Of a stretch of 64,000 nt of DNA, positions 15,711-23,859 are shown in pieces. The notes beneath the pieces are model-generated. The model was not told where the DNA came from, searched no databases, and saw only the letters and a program-made list of their open reading frames with translations. The stretch is from contig CAILHZ010000005.1 of the NCBI GenBank assembly GCA_903834135.1, forward strand, positions 1-64,000, read 5' to 3'. This stretch comes from an uncultured Opitutia bacterium (lineage in GTDB: Bacteria > Verrucomicrobiota > Verrucomicrobiia > Opitutales > Opitutaceae). The position numbers and the translations under genes were made by a program. Numbering within the stretch: the stretch's first letter is position 1; every line of letters starts with the position of its first letter.

Positions 15711-17939
15711 CTACCGAGCTAGTACATTTTGAAGATTTGCTAATGCTTGCGGATAATTTGGGCGTAAGCGCAGCGCTTCCTTAAACTGTTCAATCGCTTC
15801 TTTCGTGTGACCTGTTTGAGCTAGACCTTGCCCTAAATTATTTCGTGCTTCTGGGTTATCTGGTCGCAAGCGTATGCTAATTCTCCATTCGCTCATAGCC
15901 TCATCAATTTGCCCACCCATCGCTTTAATATTACCCAGTCTAAAGTGAGCTTCTGCGTCGTTGGGATTACTTTGTAAAGCAGTTTGAAATTCCTGGGTAG
16001 CGAGTGGAATACTTTCTTTCATCATCGCGATTAGGCCTAAACTAGTATGCGCGTCACTATAATCTGATTTAAGCGAAACTGCTTTCTGATTTTGTATTTG
16101 AGCTTCATCTATTCGGTCTAATGCGAAATATACATTTCCAAGATTATGGTATGCTTCTGCGAAGTCTGGCTTATCAGAGATTGCTTGTAAGTACGCATTT
16201 ATCGCATCGGTAGTTTCCCCTAATTCGTATAAGGTAGATCCTAGAGCATTTCGAATTACGTAGTCTTTGGGAGCAAATAACAGTGCGTGTTTGAATTCCT
16301 CTGCTGCTTTTTCTATTTTGCCACTGTTGAGTAAAATAAGTCCTAACTGAAAATAAATTCTTGGGTCGCTAGAATTAGTTGAAACTAGAGATCTTAATAA
16401 ATTAATCGCATCATCGACTTGCCCTTCTTTTGCTAGAGTGGTCGCTAAACCAATCTTCGCGTCTGAAAAGTTCGGATTAGTGTTTAAGGCTAGATTGTAT
16501 TCTACAATTGCCTCTTTACCTCTTCCTAAATTATTCAGTACTTTAGCTAAGTCATAATGAACTTGGGTTAAAGTAGGGGCTAACTGGAGTGCTACTTTAA
16601 AGTGCGTGACTGCTTCCTTAAAATTGCCTTCTTCAGCTAAGGCTTCCCCAAGATTAGCTTGAGCACGTGAACTGTGAGGTCGTTTTAAAACAGTGTCCTT
16701 CCATAAGCTTACTGCGTTTGAATACGTAGAATTGCGTGAGATTGTACCAGTGATTGCTGCACCAATAATTACAGCAATAATCCAAATAGCTTTTGTTTTA
16801 AGTAATTTATCGATGACTAAAACAAATAAAACACAAAGTGCCGCCAGTGGAAGATACATTCTGTTCTCTGCGATTGGCTGCAATGCAACAGGTATAAAGC
16901 TCGAAGTAGGAGAAAGGATTATAAAGCTAGAGCCTAATAAGAATCCTAATTTAGGTGTTTTGATTAGTACTCCCGCACTTAGGCATAACAAAACGAACAG
17001 TGTAATAGCATATGGTAAGACGGAACTTAGACTTGTGGCTAGTAACGGACCGTAGTCGAACACGAGTGGACTTGGGATTAAAGCGAGTTGAAAATAGTGA
17101 ACAACTGCCTGGCATTCTGTGAGAAGATATTCCCAGGAGCTAACTCCTTGATCAAAACCCACGGTGCGCTCACTTAGTAGTGTTATAAGTCCTACTAAAA
17201 ATACCCAGCTTAGACTAAGTGACGCATAGTAATAACTATGTTTTTTAAGTGACTTACTGAGTGTCTGCGAAGTAAAAATCCAATCATAAAGCAGTATAAT
17301 GAGTGGAGCTGTCGCCATGACTTCCTTGCAAGCCATGCCTAGAAAGCAGGATAAAATAGATAGAATATACCACGACTTACGGTAGGTGGATTTCTCCGCC
17401 CGAATAAATGTATATAAAGTGAGCAAATAAAAAAACGCCATTAACAGCTCGGCTCTTTGGGAAAGGTAAGTGACCGACTCAGTTTGTAGCGGATGTACCG
17501 TCCAGAGTGTCGCTACTGAAAGAGCAATTAATGGATAAGAAAGCGTAGTCTTGTGGCTTGAAATTACTTTTTCTAAGGTGCGCAGAACTATTCCAAACAA
17601 GACTAAAGCAGATGCTATGTGGATTAATAGATTTGTTATGTGGTAGCTAAAAAGATTCGTACCACTGAAAGCATAGTTTAGGGCGTAGGATAGATTAAGT
17701 AATGGTCGACCCGTCGGACCTGAGTTGGCTGGTGCTGCTAAAACAGCAGTAAGCGGCCATAAATGTCTAATTGTAATGTTTTTAGCGATCGCTGGTATGT
17801 CATCGAGCAGCAGTGGTACATGAAAGCTATTATGGTAAGCAATGAAAGCGGCACTCACTATAACGATTAGTGCCACGAAGCTTCGGTTATTCTTCCATGA
17901 GGAAGTTACTTGAGTGATATTCTGTGTGGTCTTAGGCAC
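15711..17939 (-). CDS. GT-C fold membrane protein with C-terminal TPRs (TMTC-like), paralogue 1
   Basis: 742 aa from a GTG start. The N-terminal ~410 residues hold about 10-11 membrane helices; the first extracytoplasmic loop carries the acidic pair D46-D47 (LLLDDIPA), followed by TIRHLWPL, GRPLLNLSYALNYA, HPLQTESVTYLSQRAE, GMACKEVMA and NRMYLPLAAL. Nine regular 34-residue TPRs run from about 425 to 732. This is the layout of eukaryotic TMTC1-4 protein O-mannosyltransferases (GT-C fold plus TPR). Bacterial homologues are mostly uncharacterised, so glycosyl transfer from a lipid-linked sugar is an inference. Three close paralogues lie at 38.8-45.2 kb. It stands alone here, flanked by the divergent GDSL esterase. 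Confidence 0.85.
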   Translation of the reverse strand: MPKTTQNITQVTSSWKNNRSFVALIVIVSAAFIAYHNSFHVPLLLDDIPAIAKNITIRHLWPLTAVLAAPANSGPTGRPLLNLSYALNYAFSGTNLFSYHITNLLIHIASALVLFGIVLRTLEKVISSHKTTLSYPLIALSVATLWTVHPLQTESVTYLSQRAELLMAFFYLLTLYTFIRAEKSTYRKSWYILSILSCFLGMACKEVMATAPLIILLYDWIFTSQTLSKSLKKHSYYYASLSLSWVFLVGLITLLSERTVGFDQGVSSWEYLLTECQAVVHYFQLALIPSPLVFDYGPLLATSLSSVLPYAITLFVLLCLSAGVLIKTPKLGFLLGSSFIILSPTSSFIPVALQPIAENRMYLPLAALCVLFVLVIDKLLKTKAIWIIAVIIGAAITGTISRNSTYSNAVSLWKDTVLKRPHSSRAQANLGEALAEEGNFKEAVTHFKVALQLAPTLTQVHYDLAKVLNNLGRGKEAIVEYNLALNTNPNFSDAKIGLATTLAKEGQVDDAINLLRSLVSTNSSDPRIYFQLGLILLNSGKIEKAAEEFKHALLFAPKDYVIRNALGSTLYELGETTDAINAYLQAISDKPDFAEAYHNLGNVYFALDRIDEAQIQNQKAVSLKSDYSDAHTSLGLIAMMKESIPLATQEFQTALQSNPNDAEAHFRLGNIKAMGGQIDEAMSEWRISIRLRPDNPEARNNLGQGLAQTGHTKEAIEQFKEALRLRPNYPQALANLQNVLAR

Positions 17940-18103
17940 GCTTAGGTTGGGTAATTACTAATTAGTCAATTTTCAGTTTACCATGAAGAGATTGCAAGGC
18001 GCATGAAGCAGCACAAGAATTCTACATTCCTAAATATAGGAGTGCATAATGACAGTAATAGGTTCAGCATTATCCTGCTTTACTCTACCCCTACTTATTT
18101 TTT

Positions 18104-19339
18104 ATGCGTTACCTAATATCCAGTACGTGTTTTTTAATCGTATCCATTTTCGTTTCAGCTGAAACGCCGCAACAGACATGGATTGCTACGTGGGGCGCTA
18201 GTCCTGCACCTCAATTAAGAACAGCTGCTGAAGTCAAAGCAGCGCACTTTGATTTCGAAAATCAAACACTGAGGGAAATTGTGCACACCAGTGTTTCGGG
18301 AGAAACAATCAGGCTTAAGTTAAGTAATGCTTACGGCACAGAGTCGCTTATTTTAGATTCTGTTCATATTGCATTACAGGATCAGGGATCCTCAATTGCT
18401 ACGGATACAGATCATGCAGTTACTTTTAATGGAAGTCCAAAGGTTACAATTCCAGCAGACGCCCTTATTTTAAGTGACCCACTTTCCTTTAAACTTCCTG
18501 CGGATACTAATGTTGTAATTAGTATTCATGTGCGTGGTAAAGCACGTGCTGCTGGAATTCACTATTCTTCCTCTCAAACAGCGTATCTAGGAGGTGGCGA
18601 TCAGACTAGTTTTGTTCATTTTCAATCAGACGTCTCGTTTACATCCTGGGTTTATTTAACAGGACTTGAAGTAATTTCATCATCCGATGCAGCTACCTTG
18701 GTTGCCTTTGGGGATTCAATTACGGACGGCTCACGCAGCACCGTAGATAAAAATCAACGTTGGCCTAATATCTTAGCTAAGCGACTGCTTCAGCGAGGTG
18801 GTTCTCAAATTGGCGTAGTTGATGCAGGCATTGGGGGTAACCGAATTCTTCATGATCCTTATGTGCGCGTAGCTTTTGGAGTAAATGCTTTGGCCCGATT
18901 TGAGCGAGATGTGCTTTCTGAACCTAATGTAAAATACGTCATTGTATTAGAAGGTATTAATGACCTCGGTCATCCTGGTCAGGGGGCACCTTTAGCAGAG
19001 ACAGTTTCTGTAGATGAATTAATCGGAGCATATAAGCAAATGATTGCGCGTGCTCATGACCGTGGCATTAAGATATTTGGAGCAACATTAACGCCTTTTG
19101 CTGTCACTACTATTCCTGGGTACTACAGTCCCGAAAAAGAAATTAAAAGGCATGCTATTAATGTATGGATTCGCACGTCTCATGCATTTGATGGTGTAGT
19201 CGACTTTGATAAAGCCTTACAAGATCCGGCTAATTCCGATCACGTGCTTAGTGTCTACGACTCAGGAGATCACTTGCACCCGGGTGATAAAGGCTATGAG
19301 GCTATGGGTAATGCCATTGACCTCGCACTTTTTAAATAA
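18104..19339 (+). CDS. Secreted SGNH/GDSL-type esterase
   Basis: 411 aa with a signal peptide (MRYLISSTCFLIVSIFVSAE). An N-terminal beta-rich region (about 25-190) precedes the SGNH hydrolase core: block I VAFGDSITDG (nucleophile S205), block II GIGGNRILHD, block III GINDLGHPG and block V SGDHLHPGDKGY with the Asp-His pair. Such two-part enzymes commonly remove acetyl groups from plant or algal polysaccharides, but other esters are possible. An overlapping 37-codon frame (18049-18162) with a good AGGAG site starts just upstream. CCCCT (18088-18092) precedes the ATG by 11 bp. It ends convergently 25 bp from nrdJ. Confidence 0.9.
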   Translation: MRYLISSTCFLIVSIFVSAETPQQTWIATWGASPAPQLRTAAEVKAAHFDFENQTLREIVHTSVSGETIRLKLSNAYGTESLILDSVHIALQDQGSSIATDTDHAVTFNGSPKVTIPADALILSDPLSFKLPADTNVVISIHVRGKARAAGIHYSSSQTAYLGGGDQTSFVHFQSDVSFTSWVYLTGLEVISSSDAATLVAFGDSITDGSRSTVDKNQRWPNILAKRLLQRGGSQIGVVDAGIGGNRILHDPYVRVAFGVNALARFERDVLSEPNVKYVIVLEGINDLGHPGQGAPLAETVSVDELIGAYKQMIARAHDRGIKIFGATLTPFAVTTIPGYYSPEKEIKRHAINVWIRTSHAFDGVVDFDKALQDPANSDHVLSVYDSGDHLHPGDKGYEAMGNAIDLALFK

Positions 19340-19364
19340 CCAATCCTTTAATAGGCAGCTATTA

Positions 19365-21443
19365 TCAGACGATTTCACAGGCTCCGCCAGCACACGCCAC
19401 CGTTTGCTTAAGCTCTGTGATATCTTCGGACTCTTCAAGGGAAGTGTAATCTACAACGCAGTACGATAGCGTATTCCATTTCTCGATATCACTTGCTGTA
19501 GCTAGTGCTTCACGCGGAGCTTGAGCATACGCCTTGTCTCCAGAATCTTGCAGTAGCGCAATGCCAGTAAAATTTTTACGGTGATTCCAAATAAATTCTG
19601 CAACTAAGTGCCACTCCTCAGGACGTACTGTTACTGTGCAAGATACATTGTGATGTAAACCTGGAGAGTAGTGCTCGTGGCGTCTACCCATGTGAACCCA
19701 ATTTTCTTGCACTAGTTTAATGTATTCGAGGTGCTTAAGAGCGGAGACTTCTTCGCGGTAGATACCAAAATCTGGACCCTCGACAGGGAAAGTGATCACT
19801 TCAGTCCTTCCGTTTGGATCGTAAACGCTTTGTTCAACCATGTGTGGGTTGGTGCGTTTAAAGTGAATGTAGATAGGGTCATGCACATTAGTCTGAACGC
19901 GTCTAAAGTAGCGTTTAGCGTGATGAGGGTGTAGGCCGCTACTTGTTCCGAGTAGGAGACTAGCGGTACCCTCTGGTTTAACACAGGTTGTTCTAGCTGC
20001 TGGATTAATACCCAAGGCACGAGCAACAATAGCATTAACTGCTTTAACTACAGTTGCTCCGCGTCTTAAGACATCAGGATCTAAGAGTATACTTGGTCTA
20101 TCTAGAATGCCGCAAATTGAGACTCCTAAAAGAGCTTCTCTTTCAGTAATTACTCGAGAGACAGGCGATAGATATTTAAAATCTGTGTACCCTGCCTGAA
20201 GCGTTCCTATAAGCGCTGCTTGAGCACATAACTTGTAGAAGTCATCAGGTTTTTCTACCGCATTGGCAGAAATGGTACTCAGATTACAGAACTGTATACC
20301 GCTTAAAACCTCTCCAATTTTTAGGTCACCTGTGTGCCCCAAGGCGCGAAGTCTTTCGATGGCCACTTTGTCTAGTTTGAGTCGTGGATGAAGACCAATT
20401 TCAACGCATGGGTTTGCTCCATATTCAGAATCTTCAACAAAGTAGAAGCCTGGTTCACCATACTGCTTTTGCGCTTCGAAGAGTTTATCGAACTGTGCTC
20501 TGGTTGCTTGAGAACGAACAATTACTGCAGAATTATTACTTGCTGCGCGGTGGGGATGAGCTGCAAACCAGTCACCGGTTTTAGCCGAGGCCATTTCGCT
20601 ATCATCCGCCGAGAATAAGCAAATTGTTGCCGAACGCCTAACACCTCCTGAGAGTACAGCCTTAGCGCCCCACATTAAAATGTCATACGCCTCGATGGAA
20701 TTCAGCTTTCTGCCAGCAGCTTTACGTATGATTTCCTCAATACGTGAGAGCGTATGAAAAAGTGGCTGTGGTCCTGGGGCTTTACCACCTGAAGTTTTTA
20801 GGGCTGCGCCTGCTGGGCGTATAAGTGAATAATCAAAAAGAACGTAGCGGCCTTCTACAGCACTTCGCATGAGGATGTCTAGTGCGTCTGCCCATCCTTC
20901 AATAGTATCTGCAATTACGTGGTTTATCGCAGGAAGGCTCGAATCGCGTACTGAAATAAATGGAAGTTTTTCAATGTGGTGCTTTTGTACCGAAAAGCCT
21001 ACGCCGCAGCCGCACAGAAGTAGGTATAGCGTCTCCTTAAAGGCATCTATACGATCAATATACGTAAAACAGCAGTTATAAATTCTAGCATGTTTTTTTA
21101 AGACTGCATCGCCACCAAACTGCAGGGATCGCATCGAAGGCAGGACCTGACGCTGATCTACAGCTTGAAACGCTGCACGTATAGCTTGATGTAAACTGGT
21201 AAATGCAGGAAGGCCTGCAAGATCTGTGGGTGCAATATCACCATTGGCTATAGCGGTAAGAGTAGCATCTGCTAACGACGTCTCACTGAAGTGAGATAAA
21301 TGCATATCTCTTACTCGGGCGACAGCCTCGCTCCAGGTCTCCCTGCGTCTTTTGTCTGGGTTGTAGCGAGCGTAACGAGAAATAGCTATAAAGTCTTCTA
21401 GTCCGCTCTGGGAGTGAACAATTGGCAAAGGAAGTTCGGACAT
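19365..21443 (-). CDS. nrdJ: Adenosylcobalamin-dependent ribonucleotide reductase (class II, monomeric RTPR type)
   Basis: 692 aa, close to the 739 aa Lactobacillus leichmannii enzyme. It reduces ribonucleotides to deoxyribonucleotides using vitamin B12. The radical site is NPCVEI (N344, C346, E348), where most family members have NPCGEI. Candidate redox cysteines are C124/C125 (YNCCFTYI) and C386 (QFCNLST), and the C-terminal shuttle pair is C684/C689 in a CX4C tail three residues from the end, matching the RTPR arrangement. LLLCGCGVGFSV (141-152) is also characteristic. I found no cobalamin riboswitch upstream and no NrdR box that I can defend. Oxygen-independent DNA precursor supply with a requirement for B12 is implied. 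Confidence 0.93.
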   Translation of the reverse strand: MSELPLPIVHSQSGLEDFIAISRYARYNPDKRRRETWSEAVARVRDMHLSHFSETSLADATLTAIANGDIAPTDLAGLPAFTSLHQAIRAAFQAVDQRQVLPSMRSLQFGGDAVLKKHARIYNCCFTYIDRIDAFKETLYLLLCGCGVGFSVQKHHIEKLPFISVRDSSLPAINHVIADTIEGWADALDILMRSAVEGRYVLFDYSLIRPAGAALKTSGGKAPGPQPLFHTLSRIEEIIRKAAGRKLNSIEAYDILMWGAKAVLSGGVRRSATICLFSADDSEMASAKTGDWFAAHPHRAASNNSAVIVRSQATRAQFDKLFEAQKQYGEPGFYFVEDSEYGANPCVEIGLHPRLKLDKVAIERLRALGHTGDLKIGEVLSGIQFCNLSTISANAVEKPDDFYKLCAQAALIGTLQAGYTDFKYLSPVSRVITEREALLGVSICGILDRPSILLDPDVLRRGATVVKAVNAIVARALGINPAARTTCVKPEGTASLLLGTSSGLHPHHAKRYFRRVQTNVHDPIYIHFKRTNPHMVEQSVYDPNGRTEVITFPVEGPDFGIYREEVSALKHLEYIKLVQENWVHMGRRHEHYSPGLHHNVSCTVTVRPEEWHLVAEFIWNHRKNFTGIALLQDSGDKAYAQAPREALATASDIEKWNTLSYCVVDYTSLEESEDITELKQTVACAGGACEIV

Positions 21444-21780
21444 GACTTAGATAAGACGAGGAGAAATGAATTTTTAGGGCAAACTAAGAAGACTGAGTTT
21501 GGTGACTCGATACTCCTGATTGTGGTGAAGAAATCGTCAAACACTACCTGTTGTGGTCAGGTGGTTATTAAGCGAAGTGATACTAGGCGTACATCGCCAC
21601 GGATTTACAACCCCTTATTTCATCTATAAAAACAATTAAGCGTATTTTAAAGTTGCAAGTTCTGCGCAGCAAATAATGCACACCAAAAGCCTAGTTTAGA
21701 AATTGCTTAAGTTGATAGGCTAAATGGCGTACGGATATTTTCTTTAAACAAGAAGTTAATCTAAATTAGAATCAAATACG
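21444..21780. other. Intergenic region between nrdJ and a small membrane protein gene
   Basis: 337 bp holding divergent promoters. I searched the minus strand for a cobalamin riboswitch (B12 box, GCCACTG element) and found none. A short ACCTG/CAGGT hairpin occurs at about 21548-21564, and nothing else is recognisable. Confidence 0.6.
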
Positions 21781-22212
21781 ATGATCAAGGTTCTGTTATA
21801 TCCCATTCTGGTGCTAGTGCTGATTCAAGTGCTGGTTTTTATTTTCAGTAAGAGAAAAAGTACATATGTCCTCTCTAAGCGTACGCTAACTATGCAGCTC
21901 AGGTTAAGAATCTGTGCCGTAGTAGTTTTTCTTTTTGGATCTTTAGGTTCTGCTAAGTTTTACCTGAGTTTACCGCCTACTTTAGTAAATATAGATTCAG
22001 CAAATGGAGCATCTTATGAAATTACTGCAGAGACTTCTAAACATTATAACTATCAGATGGAGCAAATTGCAGGTAAGGCTAATGTTGAAGCTATGGAATT
22101 TAGAGATTGGTTTTTAAGTCTATGGCAGGGTAAGCAACTGGTTTATTCACTCATGCTTACGTCTCTTGGTTGCTGCCTAGGCTTATTACTCGCTGCTAGG
22201 CTTCTTGAGTAG
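21781..22212 (+). CDS. Hypothetical membrane protein, three predicted helices
   Basis: 143 aa, not recognised. Three hydrophobic segments are visible (about 3-23, 41-64 and 119-140), with a basic loop KRKSTYVLSKRTLTMQLR between the first two and a roughly 55-residue polar region (65-118) between the last two. The positive-inside rule puts the basic loop in the cytoplasm and the polar region outside. Two adjacent cysteines lie in the last helix. No start-proximal Shine-Dalgarno site is visible. It is convergent with the efflux outer-membrane gene 149 bp away. Coding is supported by length, helix pattern and acidic/basic distribution, not by homology. Confidence 0.6.
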   Translation: MIKVLLYPILVLVLIQVLVFIFSKRKSTYVLSKRTLTMQLRLRICAVVVFLFGSLGSAKFYLSLPPTLVNIDSANGASYEITAETSKHYNYQMEQIAGKANVEAMEFRDWFLSLWQGKQLVYSLMLTSLGCCLGLLLAARLLE

Positions 22213-22361
22213 GATTATCTTACTAGTTAGAATCCTTTTTTTAGTAAGCTAACTTTTGAACTAAGTAAGATATATGCTTATGACTGTTTAAGCGTAACAA
22301 GTACTACTTAAGTTATAAAACGTGTAATAGAAATAAACCTAAGCAATTATAAGCTTAATTT

Positions 22362-23846
22362 TTATTTCTGGTTACTTTCAAGATGCTGAAATATGACGTC
22401 GCTAGTTGTTGGTAATTGAGCAGTAGTCCAACCGCCACCTAATCCCTCAATTAAAATCACACTCGCATTTAATCTCCCTTGCAGAATAGAGAGAGATGAT
22501 TCGCGGTCTGCAAGTTCGGTTGCTTCAGCGGTAACAACAGTCGTGTAATCAACTGTGCCAGCAGCATATTCGTTTTGTGCAATACGAGATGCTTCGGCTG
22601 CTTCATTTACAGCTTCACTTTGGATTGTGGATTCTTCTTCTAAAATCCTTAGATTAGAGAGTTGATCCTCAATCTGTTGAAATGCACTTAGTACAGTCTG
22701 CCTGTAGGCGGCTACACTTGAGTTATAGGCTGCACGAGCTGCTAAGACTTGATCTCTTTTTTGACCAAAATCGAGTATACTGTCAGTTGCAGCTGCTCCC
22801 AAAGACCAGACTTTAAAAGGAGATGTTATTAAATTGCTGATAGGGCTTCCTTGGTAGCCTCTAGAGCCAGTAAGTGTAATGGAAGGAAAGTATGCTGCAG
22901 TTTGAATGCCGACCTTCGCATTCTGTTCAGCCATTAGTCTTTCAGCCGCCGCAATGTCAGGACGTCTCTCAAGTAGCTTTGCTGGCAGTGTCAAAGGAGT
23001 GCTTGGAGGCAAAAGATCTAAGGATGGTTTAATCGTAATAGATACATCACTAGGAGTTTTTCCAATGAGTACTGCAATAGCATGTTCAATTTGAGTTCTT
23101 TGAACACCAACGTCTATGGATTGAGCTCTTGCGGCATCGAGTTGGGCTTGTGATGAAATAACATCTCTGCGTGCGGCTACACCCACGGCATATTTATTCT
23201 GCGATATTTTGAGAGTCCTACTGTAATTACTTACAGCCTTATCAATTAAACGCTTCTTTTCATCTAGGATTCTTAGTTGAATGTAATCTAAAGCAAGAGT
23301 CGACTGAATCGATAGACGTGCATTTGCAAAGGTAGCTGCTGAAACCTGAGCTGCCGCTATATCGCTTTCTGTTAAGCGTCTAACTTTTCCCCAGAAGTCA
23401 GGAGACCAGGAAGCGCTAAGCAGTCCGCTTGAGCTTGAGCTAATAGAACCCTGAGAAGATTTAGTTACGGGCGATTCAGAGTGGCTAGTCGAACCACTTA
23501 CGCTTGCGCTAGGAAGAAATGTTGTAAAGTCAGAGCGAGCAAATTGGCGCGATTGTTCGTAATTATTAGCGAGTGCTTGGAGGTTCTGATTAGAAGTAGC
23601 TACTTGTTCTTCAAGAGTGTTAAGCACTGGATCATTGTAGACTTCCCACCAGGATCCTCGTGGAGCATCGTCCGCAGGGGTAGCTTCTTTCCAGCCCGAA
23701 GCCTCCTTAAAAGAAGCAGCAGTTATTGCTTCTGGTTTCTTGTAGTCTGGCCCGACTGCGCAACTTGCCGTGAAGGCGAGTAATAAAAAAGAGATAGATT
23801 TGAACCCATCTTTTTTATAATCAGACGTATTCGTTAGTGGGATCAT
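22362..23846 (-). CDS. RND efflux outer-membrane lipoprotein (NodT/OprM type)
   Basis: Outer-membrane channel of the tripartite efflux system encoded just upstream. From ATG 23846 it is 494 aa; ATGs at 23876 and 23882 would add 10-12 residues and overlap the upstream permease gene. The inner start gives a compact lipoprotein signal with lipobox LLAFTASC and then AVGPDYKKPE, the canonical NodT-family mature start. Two repeated outer-membrane-factor halves follow, with coiled-coil segments, VPxLLERRPDIAAAE-like text (PAKLLERRPDIAAAERLM) in the middle and an Ala/Ser-rich end. Last gene of the operon. Confidence 0.92.
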   Translation of the reverse strand: MIPLTNTSDYKKDGFKSISFLLLAFTASCAVGPDYKKPEAITAASFKEASGWKEATPADDAPRGSWWEVYNDPVLNTLEEQVATSNQNLQALANNYEQSRQFARSDFTTFLPSASVSGSTSHSESPVTKSSQGSISSSSSGLLSASWSPDFWGKVRRLTESDIAAAQVSAATFANARLSIQSTLALDYIQLRILDEKKRLIDKAVSNYSRTLKISQNKYAVGVAARRDVISSQAQLDAARAQSIDVGVQRTQIEHAIAVLIGKTPSDVSITIKPSLDLLPPSTPLTLPAKLLERRPDIAAAERLMAEQNAKVGIQTAAYFPSITLTGSRGYQGSPISNLITSPFKVWSLGAAATDSILDFGQKRDQVLAARAAYNSSVAAYRQTVLSAFQQIEDQLSNLRILEEESTIQSEAVNEAAEASRIAQNEYAAGTVDYTTVVTAEATELADRESSLSILQGRLNASVILIEGLGGGWTTAQLPTTSDVIFQHLESNQK

Positions 23847-23859
23847 ACTAAGGGAAAGG

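Noticed and set aside
21444-21650. Cobalamin riboswitch in front of nrdJ
   Set aside because: Expected for a B12-dependent enzyme in some genomes, but no B12 box or conserved core was found on the minus strand.
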